Shown piece by piece: positions 1 to 11,867 of a DNA stretch of 64,000 nt; the first letter of the stretch is position 1, and each line of letters opens with the position of its first letter. The notes under the pieces were generated by a model. The model made no database searches, was not told the origin of the DNA, and saw only the letters and a program-made list of their open reading frames with translations. The DNA is from Gordionus sp. m RMFG-2023. Taxonomy: Eukaryota > Nematomorpha > Gordioida > Chordodea > Parachordodidae. Location: contig NC_088776.1 of NCBI RefSeq assembly GCF_954871325.1, positions 43,666,569 to 43,730,568 of the forward strand, read 5' to 3'. The translations under genes and the position numbers were made by a program.

Positions 1-545
1 GTACTGACAAAATAGCAACGATTTCTATGCATCAAAAATACCACTCAGTAATATTATCTTATTTGTTTAGATTTAAAAGGTTTATTTTATATTTATAGAA
101 GCTGGCTATCATCCTACAAAGCAATTGTAATTTTTTTTCTACTTTATGATGCCCTGAGGGTAGCTTTGACAAAATTAAAGGATTCTGAAGACCCTGCCAC
201 TTCCACTATGGCTAGTGGTATAGTCTTTAGAATATAAAAATTTTGTTTTATTTTATCACTGTTTTGGATAGAATATTGCTGATAACAAGCTTGTACAAAA
301 TTACAAACCATTTCGAAGGATATATGGTTTGCAATAAATCAAATTCAATTGGCAAAAGATTGCCTGATTAATTTGAGAAATATAATTTAAATTATTGTAT
401 TTTATTATTTTTTAATCCTAAAACACTGGATTTTTGGATGTTTTTTCAAAAGCACAAGATTTTATGAAGGAAAGTTCTAGACTTCAAACATTCCAATCCA
501 AAAAGGGTACTCTCTTCCATCCCTCTGGAAGTGTAGGGGCCACTG
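1..545 (+). mobile_element. Remnant of a hAT DNA transposon, left part outside the window
   Basis: Around 140-240 a short open stretch reads YDALRVALTKLKDSEDPAT, followed by further hydrophobic open pieces in shifted frames to about 345. The wording resembles the central part of TTF-zinc-finger/DUF4371 hAT transposases, where such a stretch precedes the hAT C-terminal domain. A plausible right end lies at 531-545, whose reverse complement starts CAGTGGCCCCTACAC, a hAT-like terminus. The left end and any 8-bp duplication lie beyond the window. The frames are broken, so this is a dead copy. The family call is from memory of the domain and is tentative. Confidence 0.4.
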
Positions 546-2004
546 TATAGATTTAGCATTTTAGTTAGAACAGCTCTTAAGATACTTAAAATAAACATAT
601 TGTAGTTTATTGTTAAATAGTATTAATCAAAATATTAGTTTGAAATACAAGCCAATATATCAAAATTTTACAGCCCGTACTGGCCTATAAAAATTATGAA
701 AAATCAGAAATCTGCGAGGCTTTGCTAATATTTTTTTATGTATAAATCATCCGCTCAGTCCGCAGATTTTTTACCCGGCTCTACCTAATTTTTTTTTTAA
801 TTTTGACCAGCCAATCTCGCGGACCGGGCTGTTGGAAAGGCTGGGCTTTGCAGATCTCTACTATCCACCATATGTTCAATTAGTAGTAGGTGCTCTTCAT
901 TCAAAAGATATTGATCAGAAAAAAATTTTCTTACTTTCTCACTAACTTTTTTATTTAGCATTTTTTGTTTTAAGGCAAAAGTATACTCTTTTAAATTTCA
1001 TGAATTTAATTTTGAGATCTAGACGTAAAAATATTAAGACAATATTTGTTGTAATTTAAGGTAAAAAGAAACACATACATTACAATAAAATTATAAGTAT
1101 CTAATATAGAAAAGAATATTTTTGTCACACATTCTTATCATAATTATCTATATTGTAATTAATTTTACTTTCTAAACTGTAATATTTCTCAAATGAAATA
1201 AAGTGTTCTGACTTGCCCTTTATACTGTTTCGCCTCGATTTCCCTTAAATATGTATTATGCATTTTAATCTTTTTATGAAACTTTGGTCTATCGGAAACT
1301 ATATAATTGAATTTCATTTTCTAAACTTTAATATTTCTCAAATGAAATTAAATGTTCTGACTTTCCCCTTGTTCTATTCCCTCGATCTCCCTTAAATATA
1401 TATTATGCATTTTATTCCTTAATTTTATCTTTTCCTGGAACTTTGGTTTTACGAATAATATTAAAGAATATTTTACCAATAACAAGTTTAATTATTCACT
1501 TTTAAATCTGCTGTCCTTATATAAATTATCTCACTGTGGGGCATCTGCCTTTTAGGAATTCCTTCTGCTAGCTCGAACATCTTTTTGCCTGGTTATTATA
1601 GGGTTCCATGTCCATTTACAATTTTTCAGGAGAGCGATTTTATAAAAAACTGCTTTTCGGCCAAAACTATAAGATATTAATTATATCCTAAGAATTTTAT
1701 TCGAATATCCGAATTATTCGTCTAATATTCGATAATATTCGAATTATTCTTTAAATATTTGAATTTTTATCTAATGCTTCAGTAGGAGGGACCGAGGATA
1801 GTGTTATTCCTGGGTAGGTATATTTCTATATCAAATAATTTTTAGACTAATTTTTTTTAAGCCATAAATGTTTAATAAGATACTTCAATAGTTTAGAAAT
1901 GTTTCACAGAAATATGTCAATGTAAATTTAAATGCAGATTTAATTTTAAACATGTCAAAAGTAACTTTTCTTTTTTAATAATTAATTTTTTTATAAAAGT
2001 TACT
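546..2004. other. AT-rich spacer with small repeat fragments
   Basis: No gene is seen. The stretch holds a possible short hAT-type MITE at 705-860 (listed separately) and a cluster of the motif ATTCG/CGAAT at about 1695-1755. A similar ATTCG cluster in the other orientation lies at about 2810-2890, so the two may be sub-terminal parts of one old element, but I could not define its ends. Confidence 0.5.
705..860. repeat. Short hAT-type MITE, same family as 34242-34894
   Basis: The right end, read on the minus strand, begins TAGAGATCTGCAAAGCCC. This matches the left terminus of the element at 34242 (TAGAGATCTGCAAA). A weaker inverted match, CAGAAATCTGC, begins at 705. GC-rich motifs such as CCCGG inside also fit the family. 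No 8-bp duplication is visible, so the left border is uncertain. Confidence 0.45.
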
Positions 2005-2208
2005 TAGTGTTGTTAAAAGGCCCGTTTTTAAAAAACGACCCGACTTAGATTTTAGTCAAAATAATATTATGTATAAGCCTCGAGATTTTGCAAATAGAGG
2101 TACAAACCTTTCTGCCACCTATGAGAAAATCTCTAGGTTTACATAAATTTATTTTAGCTAAAATATAAATTGTCCCGTTTTTAAAAACCCAAATCGGGCC
2201 AATTACTA
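2005..2208. mobile_element. hAT-type MITE, TAGTGTTGTTAAAC family, copy A
   Basis: About 204 bp with imperfect long inverted ends (left TAGTGTTGTTAAAAGGCCCG; right end the inverse of TAGTAATTGGCCCG). Internal wording, including GCCTCGAGATTTTGCAAATA and TTTCTGCCACCTATGAG, recurs in the copies at 10515, 11698, 44527 and 45135. It has no coding capacity. The flanking 8-mers (AAGTTACT and CTCCGATT) do not match, so this copy has lost its duplication or my right border is slightly off. Confidence 0.65.
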
Positions 2209-5200
2209 CTCCGATTAAATATCAATTCTAAATGATAAAGTATCTTTATTTTATCATGGATAAAAATATTCACAATATTTATTGGAATTTAATATCTTGA
2301 AATTGAATTTTAATGCAATATGAAGAGCTGGGGCAGGTTATGGCGCGGTGCAATTTCGCCATTTTTAAGCATGTATTTAATTTTAATACGAAAATATTTT
2401 GCTATATTTATGAGAAACACTAGAAGCCACGAGTTTATCTAGGGTCACAAATGTCCATATGAAGATGGTTGACTTGTTTTTTGTACGATATGACAGCCTT
2501 GAGTGATCTGATAACAAGTTCTTCCGCCTGATATATAATATGATGAACCTGGTACATTTAACATATTTAACAATATATTTTCATTAATTTACTAAGGATT
2601 AGTATTTTTATATAAATAAAATTTCCTTTTAAAAGAAACACTATAACAAACACCGTAAAAGACTAAAAGGTATCCCCGGTGTTTTTCGTAATTTTAAATT
2701 TTATATTAATAAAAAACTAAAAGATTTTATTGCTTAAAATTAATTTCTGCCGTAATGTTTAAGCACTTTAATTGATTATAAACAATATAACCCCGCTTTC
2801 CTCCTTCTAATATTTGAATTATTCGTTTTATTCGAATCGAATAATTGTTTGTTCCTATTCAAGTAAAACGAATAATTTTATATTCGTATTTGTTAATTTG
2901 TTAACCAATTTGAATAGTCCTAGCGGTTGAACTTAAACTGATAAAACATTTATAAATTTATATTTAAATTTTCCTCGATTAATTATAACTGCACTGCATC
3001 TTTTTTCAATTTCTTTTAAACAAAAAAATAAACTACCAATTATATGATAACTAAGGTTCGATTTGTGTCAACAAGAAAATAATATATATTTAATGAATTT
3101 AAGTAAATAAAATTTGTACTAATTATTATATATTTGATAAACCTATTAGTTTCTTAAAGCAATCATTGTTTAAGTTAAATTAAAGCAAAAAATAATATTA
3201 AATATTATTTCTTTTCGAAAATTACGCGCATTTTTATAGAAATTTTTAAACAAAAAATAGATTCAAATTTTACCACCTTATTGTATCTTTAGCTAACAAA
3301 AGTTTAATAACACCTTTAAACATAAAATAAAATATTAAATATCATTATTTTATTTAAAAAATCTTATAAATATATCACTATTATATATTATCATAATCTT
3401 TAAAAAAAATTATTTGTAATTATGATTGTTAGGCAGGTAGGAGATACCGATACATTATGTACATATTATTTATACACATTATAATTATTATTATAATTAA
3501 ATATTAATGTTTTTTGTCAATATTTGCTTTTTTTAATAAAATTATAATATATCATTTCTGGCAGTTTTGTTTGTTCCTCTCCTCAGATCAAAGTCTACAA
3601 CAATGAGAGAGAAAAGCAACCTAAGTATTAAGATATATAATACCATTTTTCTTCCCTATCAGTTTTTATTTTATTTTAGTCTCAAAGATTTTAAATAACT
3701 AGTATACAAATGAAACGTGTACATTTCTTAATATTTTTTTTATTTTTTACAAAAGGAAAGGAAAATAAGAAGAGATTAGATTAATATAATAGAAGAACAA
3801 AAAATAAATAAAGATTTATAATAACTTCCTATAAAGTGTTTAAATTGATTTTTTAAAAAGGCATCTTTTATCATCTCTACAGTAATCAGGTAGGTGTATA
3901 AGATGAATTATAAACTTTATGTAAACGACAAATTATATGTAGGTATATAATTATCATGTGTGTTTTTTTTAAAGAAATGTATAGGAACAAACAAATGAAA
4001 ATGTTTTAGGATATTTTATTAAAATAATTTAAGTTTTATTTGTAAAGAATATTTGAGACTTGCTTTATATGAGCATCGTTTGGACTAAATTTTTATGCTT
4101 ATATGGGAGACCACCAGGGGCGAGTTGAAACGTGGGACATGTCAAAACATTTGATACCATTTTTTTCAATTATAACAATAGGAATTCTATTAGATCAGAC
4201 CATAACATTTCTTGATAAAGTGTAAGGTAGACCGGGGTTTTTTTAAAAAAATTTATAGCTTGTTCATGGTTTGGTTTGTATAAAATAATCATTTATTAAT
4301 AGTTAAACTTTAAATCGTTTTAGGAATAAGATAATTATTATTTATATTTATACCTTTTCTTGTTGAAAAAAATATAAAAAATGTTAAGTGGATTGTGAAT
4401 GTGATTATAATGTGATGTGATATATAGTTTAAATAAACACTATATTTTATTACGAGCTACCAATAAAAATATAATATAATACCTATAATTTTAATTGATT
4501 CAGGAAATAAATTTTTTGTCTCTTTTCACAAATTCGAACGATACTTTGCAATTTGTCTATATATTTTATTATACTTATATATTATATATATTTTAATATA
4601 ATTTTTTATTTTAATTTTTTTTTGAAACAAATTAAATTGAGATTATAATAATAATTTTAACAGCGGCAACCTAGCGTTATGTATTTAGGCTTGGTAAGGA
4701 GTCAAATAAAAATTTGCGCTATAATAATTATACTTAATTAAACCTTTTAGTTTGAAAAAAAAGTTGTGAACAAATATTTAATTTGATAAATTATTTTAAA
4801 TAAAGAAAAATAATTTTATACAAAACTTAAATATCTTCGCTTATTTTATACATATATATTATTATTTAAAAAAAAAGACGACTAAAGCAGTTCGTGATAT
4901 TTAAAATAAAATAAGGAATTGGACAGATTTGTAAATATATTGATCTTTTAGTAAAATTTTTACATACTTATAAATTTAAACATTAAATAAGTGATTTTAT
5001 CTAACTAAGAGATAATGCTTGATATGCTGTGTCTCTTAAAACGGAAGGAGGTGGTGGGAGGGATGTACGAAGCGACTGCCTCATTAAATTTATGGGGGGG
5101 GGTCCGACCCATCCGAAATCTTAGCTTGCGGCCCGGGCAATTCGTGCATAAAAAGTTTTCGAGCAGGGCTGGACTATATAAAATATCAGAAGAGCCTTGC

Positions 5201-5712
5201 AAATAGATTTTTTGTATTATTTTACTTTAGTACATTAAAAAGAATAGATATTAGATTTATACAAATTTTTAAAAAAATCAATATGAATTGAAATAAAAAA
5301 CATTCACAAATTTACAAACAAAATGTTATAAATCTTCCTTCATTCGTTCCTTATTTAAGAAAAAAAATTAAAAAGTTTTTCCTCATCTGACATTTTGTTA
5401 CGTCACATTTACTTTCAAATCATATTCAAACAATATCAAGAGCGTCAACCATGAATTTTTCGTTATATTTTAATATGTACAATAAAGACGACTTTTTTAT
5501 ATAATTCCCATGTCTTATTTTGTTTGATAGGCTTACCTTGCATTTACAATTAGCGCAAATTAAAGGCAAAATATAGAAATTATGCTATATTTTTGTATTC
5601 TTCGCTGTACATTTTGTACACGTCGTCGCCACGAATTCGCGCCAACTATGAATGCAGGGTTAAGATGGCGTAGGGGGTCACAGCTTATATGACTTAGGGT
5701 TACTCTGATATC
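2209..5712. other. AT-rich spacer, no gene seen
   Basis: Mostly A/T-dominated sequence with no convincing reading frame. Two details stand out. An ATTCG-rich patch lies at about 2810-2890. A patch of unusually high GC lies at about 5040-5180, including a run of nine G near 5095 and the word CGGCCCGGGC. The GC patch resembles the end of a DNA transposon rather than a gene, and its partner end was not found. Confidence 0.5.
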
Positions 5713-5871
5713 CAGGAGCGTTACTAGCCTTTACAAGGCTCAAAATTTTTTAAAAATTATTTTCAAAATTACCTTTTTTTACCTAACTTACCTATTTTTT
5801 TAGTAATATTTTTAAAAAAATCAAAATTTTGAGAGGCCTCTTTAAATTTTCCCCCTAGTGACGCTGACGCT
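5713..5871. repeat. Short interspersed repeat, MITE-like, paired with 56052-56219
   Basis: The words ACTAGCCTTTACA, CAAAATTACC and TCAAAATTTTGAG occur in the same order here and near 56065-56200. The ends are loosely inverted: left CAGGAGCGTTACTAG, right inverse CAGCGTCACTAG. No coding capacity and no clear flanking duplication. It is probably a small non-autonomous DNA transposon. Confidence 0.5.
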
Positions 5872-7268
5872 ACTGCTTATATCATTGCGCTAGTGTTAGT
5901 TTAATAAATTTATATGCAATTTTTGATTAAATTTTTTTCAAAATTGGATAATAATTTATTTTTTTACCAGTGCTGATAAAGCCTATTATAGCCGGTTTTT
6001 AGTTATTTTGAGAAACAATGAACCATGTTTGTATTTATAACCGAAATTTTTTATATTAACCTTGTACTTATAGTTCATAAAAAAAAACTGCGTAACCTTG
6101 AAGAAGGCTAAAAAAAATCAACACAGGGTGGTGAATTTATTTTTCTGACATGCGTTTCAAGATTGAGCCGATTTAATACCTCTAGTACCTCGTATTTGCC
6201 ATAAAATAATGGCTATATTTTTTATTATGTTAATCATAAAAATGATTGACATTTCCCTATTCTAAATAATATTTATTGTTTTTATTTATTTTTTTTAAAC
6301 TATAGTTTTCTTTTTCTTAATCCCATCTATAACCAGGTTTATAAAATTCAAAAAGTGCTTTCGCACTTATGAAAATCACAAATTGAATGTGTTATGTATT
6401 TAATTAATATTTATTTTATATATTATATATTTAATAAAATAAGCATCTTATCTAGCGATCATTATTATTTTATCCAATAATACAATCACTAAAATTTTTA
6501 TATTCTTTATTAATAATTATTTTACAACAAATAAATTATAGAATTTATTATAAATATATTTTGCTCAACATATTGTTTCGTATTGAATTAAAGCATTTTA
6601 AAAGTTTGCGGTTTGATTAAATTATCAATAATCAATGATATTTCAAAAAATAACTTATCAAAAATGTACCAAAAAAATATTTATCTATTAAAAAAAATTG
6701 GATCTAAACAATAAGTTGTTTTATTTGGTATAAGGTTATATAAAATTTCTCCTAGTTCGAAGAGATTTATATTTCATTTTTACTTATTTAATATTATTTT
6801 GCTCTATACGTTAGAATATACTAAGTATTATGGAGCTATGATTTATTATGTGAAATAGTACATTTTAGCCAATAGCTTTACAGTGTAAAAAGGCTATGTA
6901 CCCGGAAAAAAATAGTTAAAATGAAAGTAGATACATTATTGTTTTATTGAACAAAATATTACAATTTTGGCAATTATTAATTATATTTTTAATTATGAAC
7001 TAATCAATACAATAAGGGCATGTAAATAAATAATAAAAATTAGTTCATTTGGAATCTGCCGCACATCATTTATTTATTCTTCACCTTTGCGACTATTTTT
7101 AAAATTTTTATTACATATACCAATTTATTTTTAAAGTTTCATTTTACATGGAATCGACGTTAATATTACAGAACTCATTTTTTACAGCTTTTATCAGACG
7201 AAATATTTTAACCTTTTACCCATAGTCACCTTGCCCCAAGATCATGTCTACTAAATAAATTAGTAGTG
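5872..7268. other. AT-rich spacer, nothing recognised
   Basis: No reading frame, RNA gene or defined repeat was recognised. The sequence is low in complexity and rich in A/T runs. Confidence 0.5.
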
Positions 7269-9041
7269 GGGGAGACTGGGGTTAGATAAACCCTGAGGCT
7301 TGGCAAACCACTTTATCTCGTTCTCGTTTTAAAATCAAATAGACTAGAAATTTTAAATTTTATCCGAATATAGCTCTTATTAGTATGCATCTATGAACAA
7401 AAAATCTTTTGAAATAATTAATTATTAAAATTTTTATTTAAGAAATAAAATTTGGACTTAACATTCAAAAGAATTTTACGTGACAGAATTTTAATTTTTA
7501 TTAAAATAATTCATTTCTATATAAATTATATCTTATAGCAAAGTTTTAACACTTTTTTATAATTTGAGAAAGTTTTATGAATATTTATTATGTCTAGATA
7601 ATATTTCATTCATAATTTGTCAATTTAGAGCTAGCGAACGCTAAATCATAGGGGAGACTGGGGTTAGGTAAACCCCGGGGCTTGGCAAACCACTTAATCT
7701 CATTTTAAAATTAAATACACCAGAAGATTAAAATTTTATCCTAATATAGTTTCATTAGTATACATCTATGGACAAAATATATTTTGAAATAATTTATTAC
7801 TAAAAATTCTATCTAAGAAATCAAATTTTGATGAAATTTTCAAAAGATTTTTACATGACAGAATTTTAGTTTTTATTAAAATATATGATCATTTATATGT
7901 AAATTAAATTTTATTACAAAGTTTAAACATTCTTCTATAATTTGGGTAAGTTTTATGAGTATTTATCAAATCTAGTATTTCAATCATGATTTGTCAATTT
8001 AGAGCTAGCGGGGTTAATAATGAAAAAAATTTCAAAATCTTGAAAAGGCAATTTCATGGCTGTTTATGATTGGTATTTAGGATTTATGCTAAGAAATCGT
8101 AATCTCTCCTTAAAATTCATATATGTCCAAAATGTTTATTAAATTAGCCAAAATTAAGTTTCAATTTTTATATCTAATTAGCTTCAATTTATAAGTATTA
8201 TATTTTGAACAATAAAATTATTCTATACATATCATTATTAATAAATAAAAATGCATTTTAATTTACTATGGCCTAAAAAACCAATGGTTTAGGAAGACCC
8301 TTGAAGTGGTTTGCCTCACCCCGCTATTGGGGCTTGTTGAACAAAATTTTCACTTTTACAAAAAATAACATTTAAAAAAAATAATTATATTCTTAAGATT
8401 TTTTATAAGGCACCTTTATAGAGTATAGTTTTAGGTATCCAATCATATATTATTTTTTATATTATCTATTAAACAACAAGAGCTATAGCCAATTTTGTAA
8501 AAATTGGTTCGACTAACCCCAGTCTCCCCTACACGTCAATTAGGGCAGTTAATAATGGAAAAAATTAAAATCTAAAAAAATTTCATGGCTATGTATGATT
8601 GATAATCTCTCCTTAAGATCCTTATTTTTATATGTCCAAAATGCTTATGTAACCCAAAATTAAGTTTCAATTTATATATATATAATTAGCTTCAATTTAA
8701 AGTATATTATGATTTTTTGAACAATAAATTTAATCTTATACGTATCACTATTAATAAATAAAAATTCATTTCAACTCATTATAGCATAAAAACCCCAATG
8801 GTTTAGGGAAACCCCTTGAAGGGATTTGAATAACCCCGTTATTGGGGCTTTTTGGACAAAATTTCCACTTTTTATAAAAAATAAAATTTCAAAAATATGA
8901 TTATATTCTTAAAATTTTTTATAAGTACCTTTATAGAGTATAGTTATAGGTATCGATATATATTGTTCTTTACAATATCTAATAAAACACAGGAGTTATA
9001 GCCAATTTTGCAAAAATCGGTTCGACTAGCTCAGTCTCCCC
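7269..9041. mobile_element. GGGGAGACTGGGG element, outer copy, split by a second copy
   Basis: Non-autonomous DNA transposon of about 890 bp once its insert is removed. The left end is GGGGAGACTGGGGTTAG. The right end is a decayed inverse (CTAGCTCAGTCTCCCC). It is interrupted at 7651-8529 by another copy of the same family. The uninterrupted wording across that site is seen in the third copy near 25150-25180 (CTAAACCATACACG). The dinucleotide TG lies next to both outer borders. No transposase frame is present, so the mobilising enzyme must come from elsewhere. Confidence 0.75.
7651..8529. mobile_element. GGGGAGACTGGGG element, inner copy with TA duplication
   Basis: A complete 879-bp copy with well matched inverted ends (GGGGAGACTGGGGTTAG, and its inverse CTAACCCCAGTCTCCCC). 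It is flanked by TA on both sides (7649-7650 and 8530-8531), and comparison with the third copy shows a single TA at the empty site. The 2-bp TA duplication points to a Tc1/mariner-type or similar mechanism. It carries no reading frame of note. An internal segment repeats GGCAAACCACTT in inverted orientation, which may be a sub-terminal binding site. Confidence 0.8.
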
Positions 9042-10514
9042 TGCTTGGCATTTAGTTAAACTAAGTGTTTCTAGCAATGCCTTTAAGCAAAACTTAAATT
9101 GCTTTGTATAAATATATTTCTCTAAATGCAAAAAAAATGTTGCAGGTGATTTTTTATCACTTGTGGGTAAAATATATTCCTAAATATGAACATAGGTAAG
9201 TAATATGTTTAAATACCTTATAACTTAAGGTCTTTAGGTACAAGGGTCAAATTTATTCGCGTTAACATTGTTGTCATTCACTTTCCCGCGATCTCCCCTA
9301 TATAACTTTTTTTTATATGTAAAAAACAATCAAATTTTTAATTTCCGCAATAGCCCAATAATAGACTCACTGTTTCCTTGGGAAAACTAATTGGTTTTTA
9401 AAAAATTACAGAAAGTATGAAACTTTGAAAAGGGTATCTTTTTTTGAATATACTGCTAAAACTAATAAAGAGTGACAAACAGAAATATTATTTCTTATTA
9501 AAAAATACAAAATACATATTATTTATAAATTGATATCGGTTTTATATATTGTATTAATTAATTAAAATTTGTCATAACATACACGTAGGCAAGCTGGGGT
9601 GGGGGGGGGGGGGGTCCCGATAAACCGAGTTAACATAAATATCATTTTAAAGCAAATAAAATATCATCTCCCTAAACTCCCACGTTCCCATATATAATAA
9701 ATAATAATTTTAATAATAACGAGGAGGGAAGACCAGGCCTAGTCGGCGCAAGGGATTTGTAGGTTCAGCGGATTTATTTTAAAACCAGTAACGTTTATAC
9801 TAACTACCCGTTTGGGGCTACTTGGTTCAAAAAATCACTCTTTTTTGGAAAATAAATTATTAAATATTTTAAAATATAACAGTGTATATTTATAGGCAAG
9901 TGTAGGTATCGATTGGTATTTTGCAAGATCTTATACGATCATTACCTTTGGAGCTATGATGATTTAGATAAGTCATGGTCTCCCCTATAATTTTAGATTT
10001 AACAAATTCTGATATTTTATTAAAATTAAATATTGACTATCCCAATATAATACTAGAGTAAATATATATATATATTTATCAATTTTTGTTTATATATTCT
10101 CAAACAAGATTTAAATAGTATATCAGCTTACCCTATATTACTATCTATTATAATTAATAAAGATCGGGCATTTCCACAGGTGGGACAATGCTCTAAATTC
10201 TAATATTTTCTTATACTTATAAAAGTTAACTGCCTGAAATTTGGTAGCATTATATATTTTCATGTAATACACCAATTATAAAAAAATTTTTAAAATGAAA
10301 AGGCTTTTGCAGATATAGAAGGGTGAAAAATAGATTTTAGTGTTTTTTACATTTGATTTTATTTTAAGAAAAGAGTATTTACTTTGAATTATATCAATAA
10401 TTCTCTTCAAATAATATGTTATTCCGATCTTTCTACCTCACCTAGAAAGGTAGAAACACATTCAAAGTAGAGCGGAGGAAATTGGGGCACATAGAACCAC
10501 GAAATATGTGTGAA
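9042..10514. other. AT-rich spacer with a G-run and a possible small MITE
   Basis: A long run of G lies at about 9597-9614. A segment at about 9725-9986 starts GGGAAGACCAGGCCTAG and ends with the inverse of GGGGAGACCATGAC, so it may be a ~260 bp MITE with ends related to the GGGGAGACTGGGG family. No gene is seen. Confidence 0.4.
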
Positions 10515-10710
10515 TTGTGTTGTTAAAAGACTTGATTTAGCTGTTTTTAAATGTTTTTTTACCCAAAATAATATTGCGTGAGCCTCAAGATCTTGCTAAT
10601 AGATGTCCAAACTTTTTTGCCATATATGTGAAAAATCTTTAAAGACTTGGGTAATATGACTAAAATCTTGGGTTAGCCATTTTAAGAGATCAATCCGTTT
10701 AACAACTCTA
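10515..10710. mobile_element. hAT-type MITE, TAGTGTTGTTAAAC family, copy B
   Basis: About 196 bp. The left end TTGTGTTGTTAAAAG and the right end CCGTTTAACAACTCTA are inverted relative to each other. The internal words GAGCCTCAAGATCTTGCTAATAG and TTTTGCCATATATGTGA fit the family consensus. The flanking 8-mers TGTGTGAA and CGTGTGTC share five positions, so a decayed 8-bp duplication is plausible. Confidence 0.65.
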
Positions 10711-11697
10711 CGTGTGTCCACCGCATTTTTTTTAAAATGGATAAAGATTACGGTCAGAAATTTACTCCTAGGATAGATAATCATAATATGCACCTCTCGA
10801 AAGATAATAATTGTCATACATCCACTGATTATAAATTTATATAAAGAATTATGTTTTTTTACCCAAAAAGTTGTAAATATATTTTAATTTTTCGTCTAGA
10901 TTTTTAATATTCATTTTAAGTTACAATAAATAATCAAATATAAGTCAAGACCCTATTTTATCATTTTGTTTGAGTTTTATATCACATGATTGACTAGTAG
11001 CATTTTTATATTCATATTTGCCACTAGTTTGGAATTGTTGTTAGTAGAACAAAGGCACGTAGGAGGATTTATATCAACCAAACGTCATTTTTTAAATATT
11101 TTTAAATGGTGGGAAATTATTTTAAAAAAAAGAGATTAAGTATATCCTATGATATATTCAGAGCTATGTTATTTTAAAGCAATTATGATGAATAATTTGC
11201 TTATTTCTTTATTTTTACATTTTTCAATATATTTTGTTGATATTCTGCCTAATGTGTTTAATAAAATTGCAATTTTGTTAGTTGTGAATGTTTATTTTAA
11301 AATTGCCCGATAGTTTTGCAAAATTACCCAAAGTATGAGGTAAAATTGTAATTTTTTAAAATAATTTTTATAACTCCCACATTATGGGAGGTAAAAGGTT
11401 TTAACTTATGTATTTTTCAGATTATTTGGGCCACATGGGTACAATTAAATTAATTGTGTGTTTCCAGATAATCATTTTATTGCCTCAAAATCTTACAGGA
11501 ATTCCTCGGTCACCATTAGTATAATTTATGTGCTAATTTTTGAGAAATAATGTCGTGGTTAAAAATCTCAATTAAATATTTCTTTGGCTTTTTTAAACAT
11601 CCATTATTATTTTATTAATTGGCGCTTACGAGTTTTAATAGGAAAAAAACCCCCCACATATTAATTCTCTCAACATTATAATTTATTTGTGATGTTG
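10711..11697. other. AT-rich spacer, nothing recognised
   Basis: No gene, RNA or defined repeat was recognised here. Confidence 0.5.
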
Positions 11698-11867
11698 TAG
11701 TGTTGTTAAACGGCTCGTATTGAGCCGATTTTTTAAAACGGCTAACTCAACATTTTAGCCAGAAAAATATTGCCTAAACCTGGAGATTTCGATAATATAT
11801 GTCTAGACCTTTGTTCCTGCAAAATCTTCAGGCCTGTGTAATACTTTTCTGGATGAAATATTGAGTG
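11698..11867. mobile_element. hAT-type MITE, TAGTGTTGTTAAAC family, copy C, right end lost
   Basis: It starts TAGTGTTGTTAAACGGCTCG and follows the family wording (AAAACGGCTAACTCAA, CTGGAGATTT, TGCAAAATCTTCAGG). After ATATTGAGTG the expected right inverted end is missing, so the copy is truncated. It is clearly the same family as the copies at 44527 and 45135. Confidence 0.65.

Noticed and set aside
1695-2890. ATTCG/CGAAT clusters as telomere-like or satellite repeats
   Set aside because: The motif is irregular and not in a tandem array; more likely sub-terminal motifs of an old transposon.
5005-5206. Overlapping 60-codon frames on both strands
   Set aside because: They arise because a GC-rich patch lacks stop codons; no protein family is recognisable.
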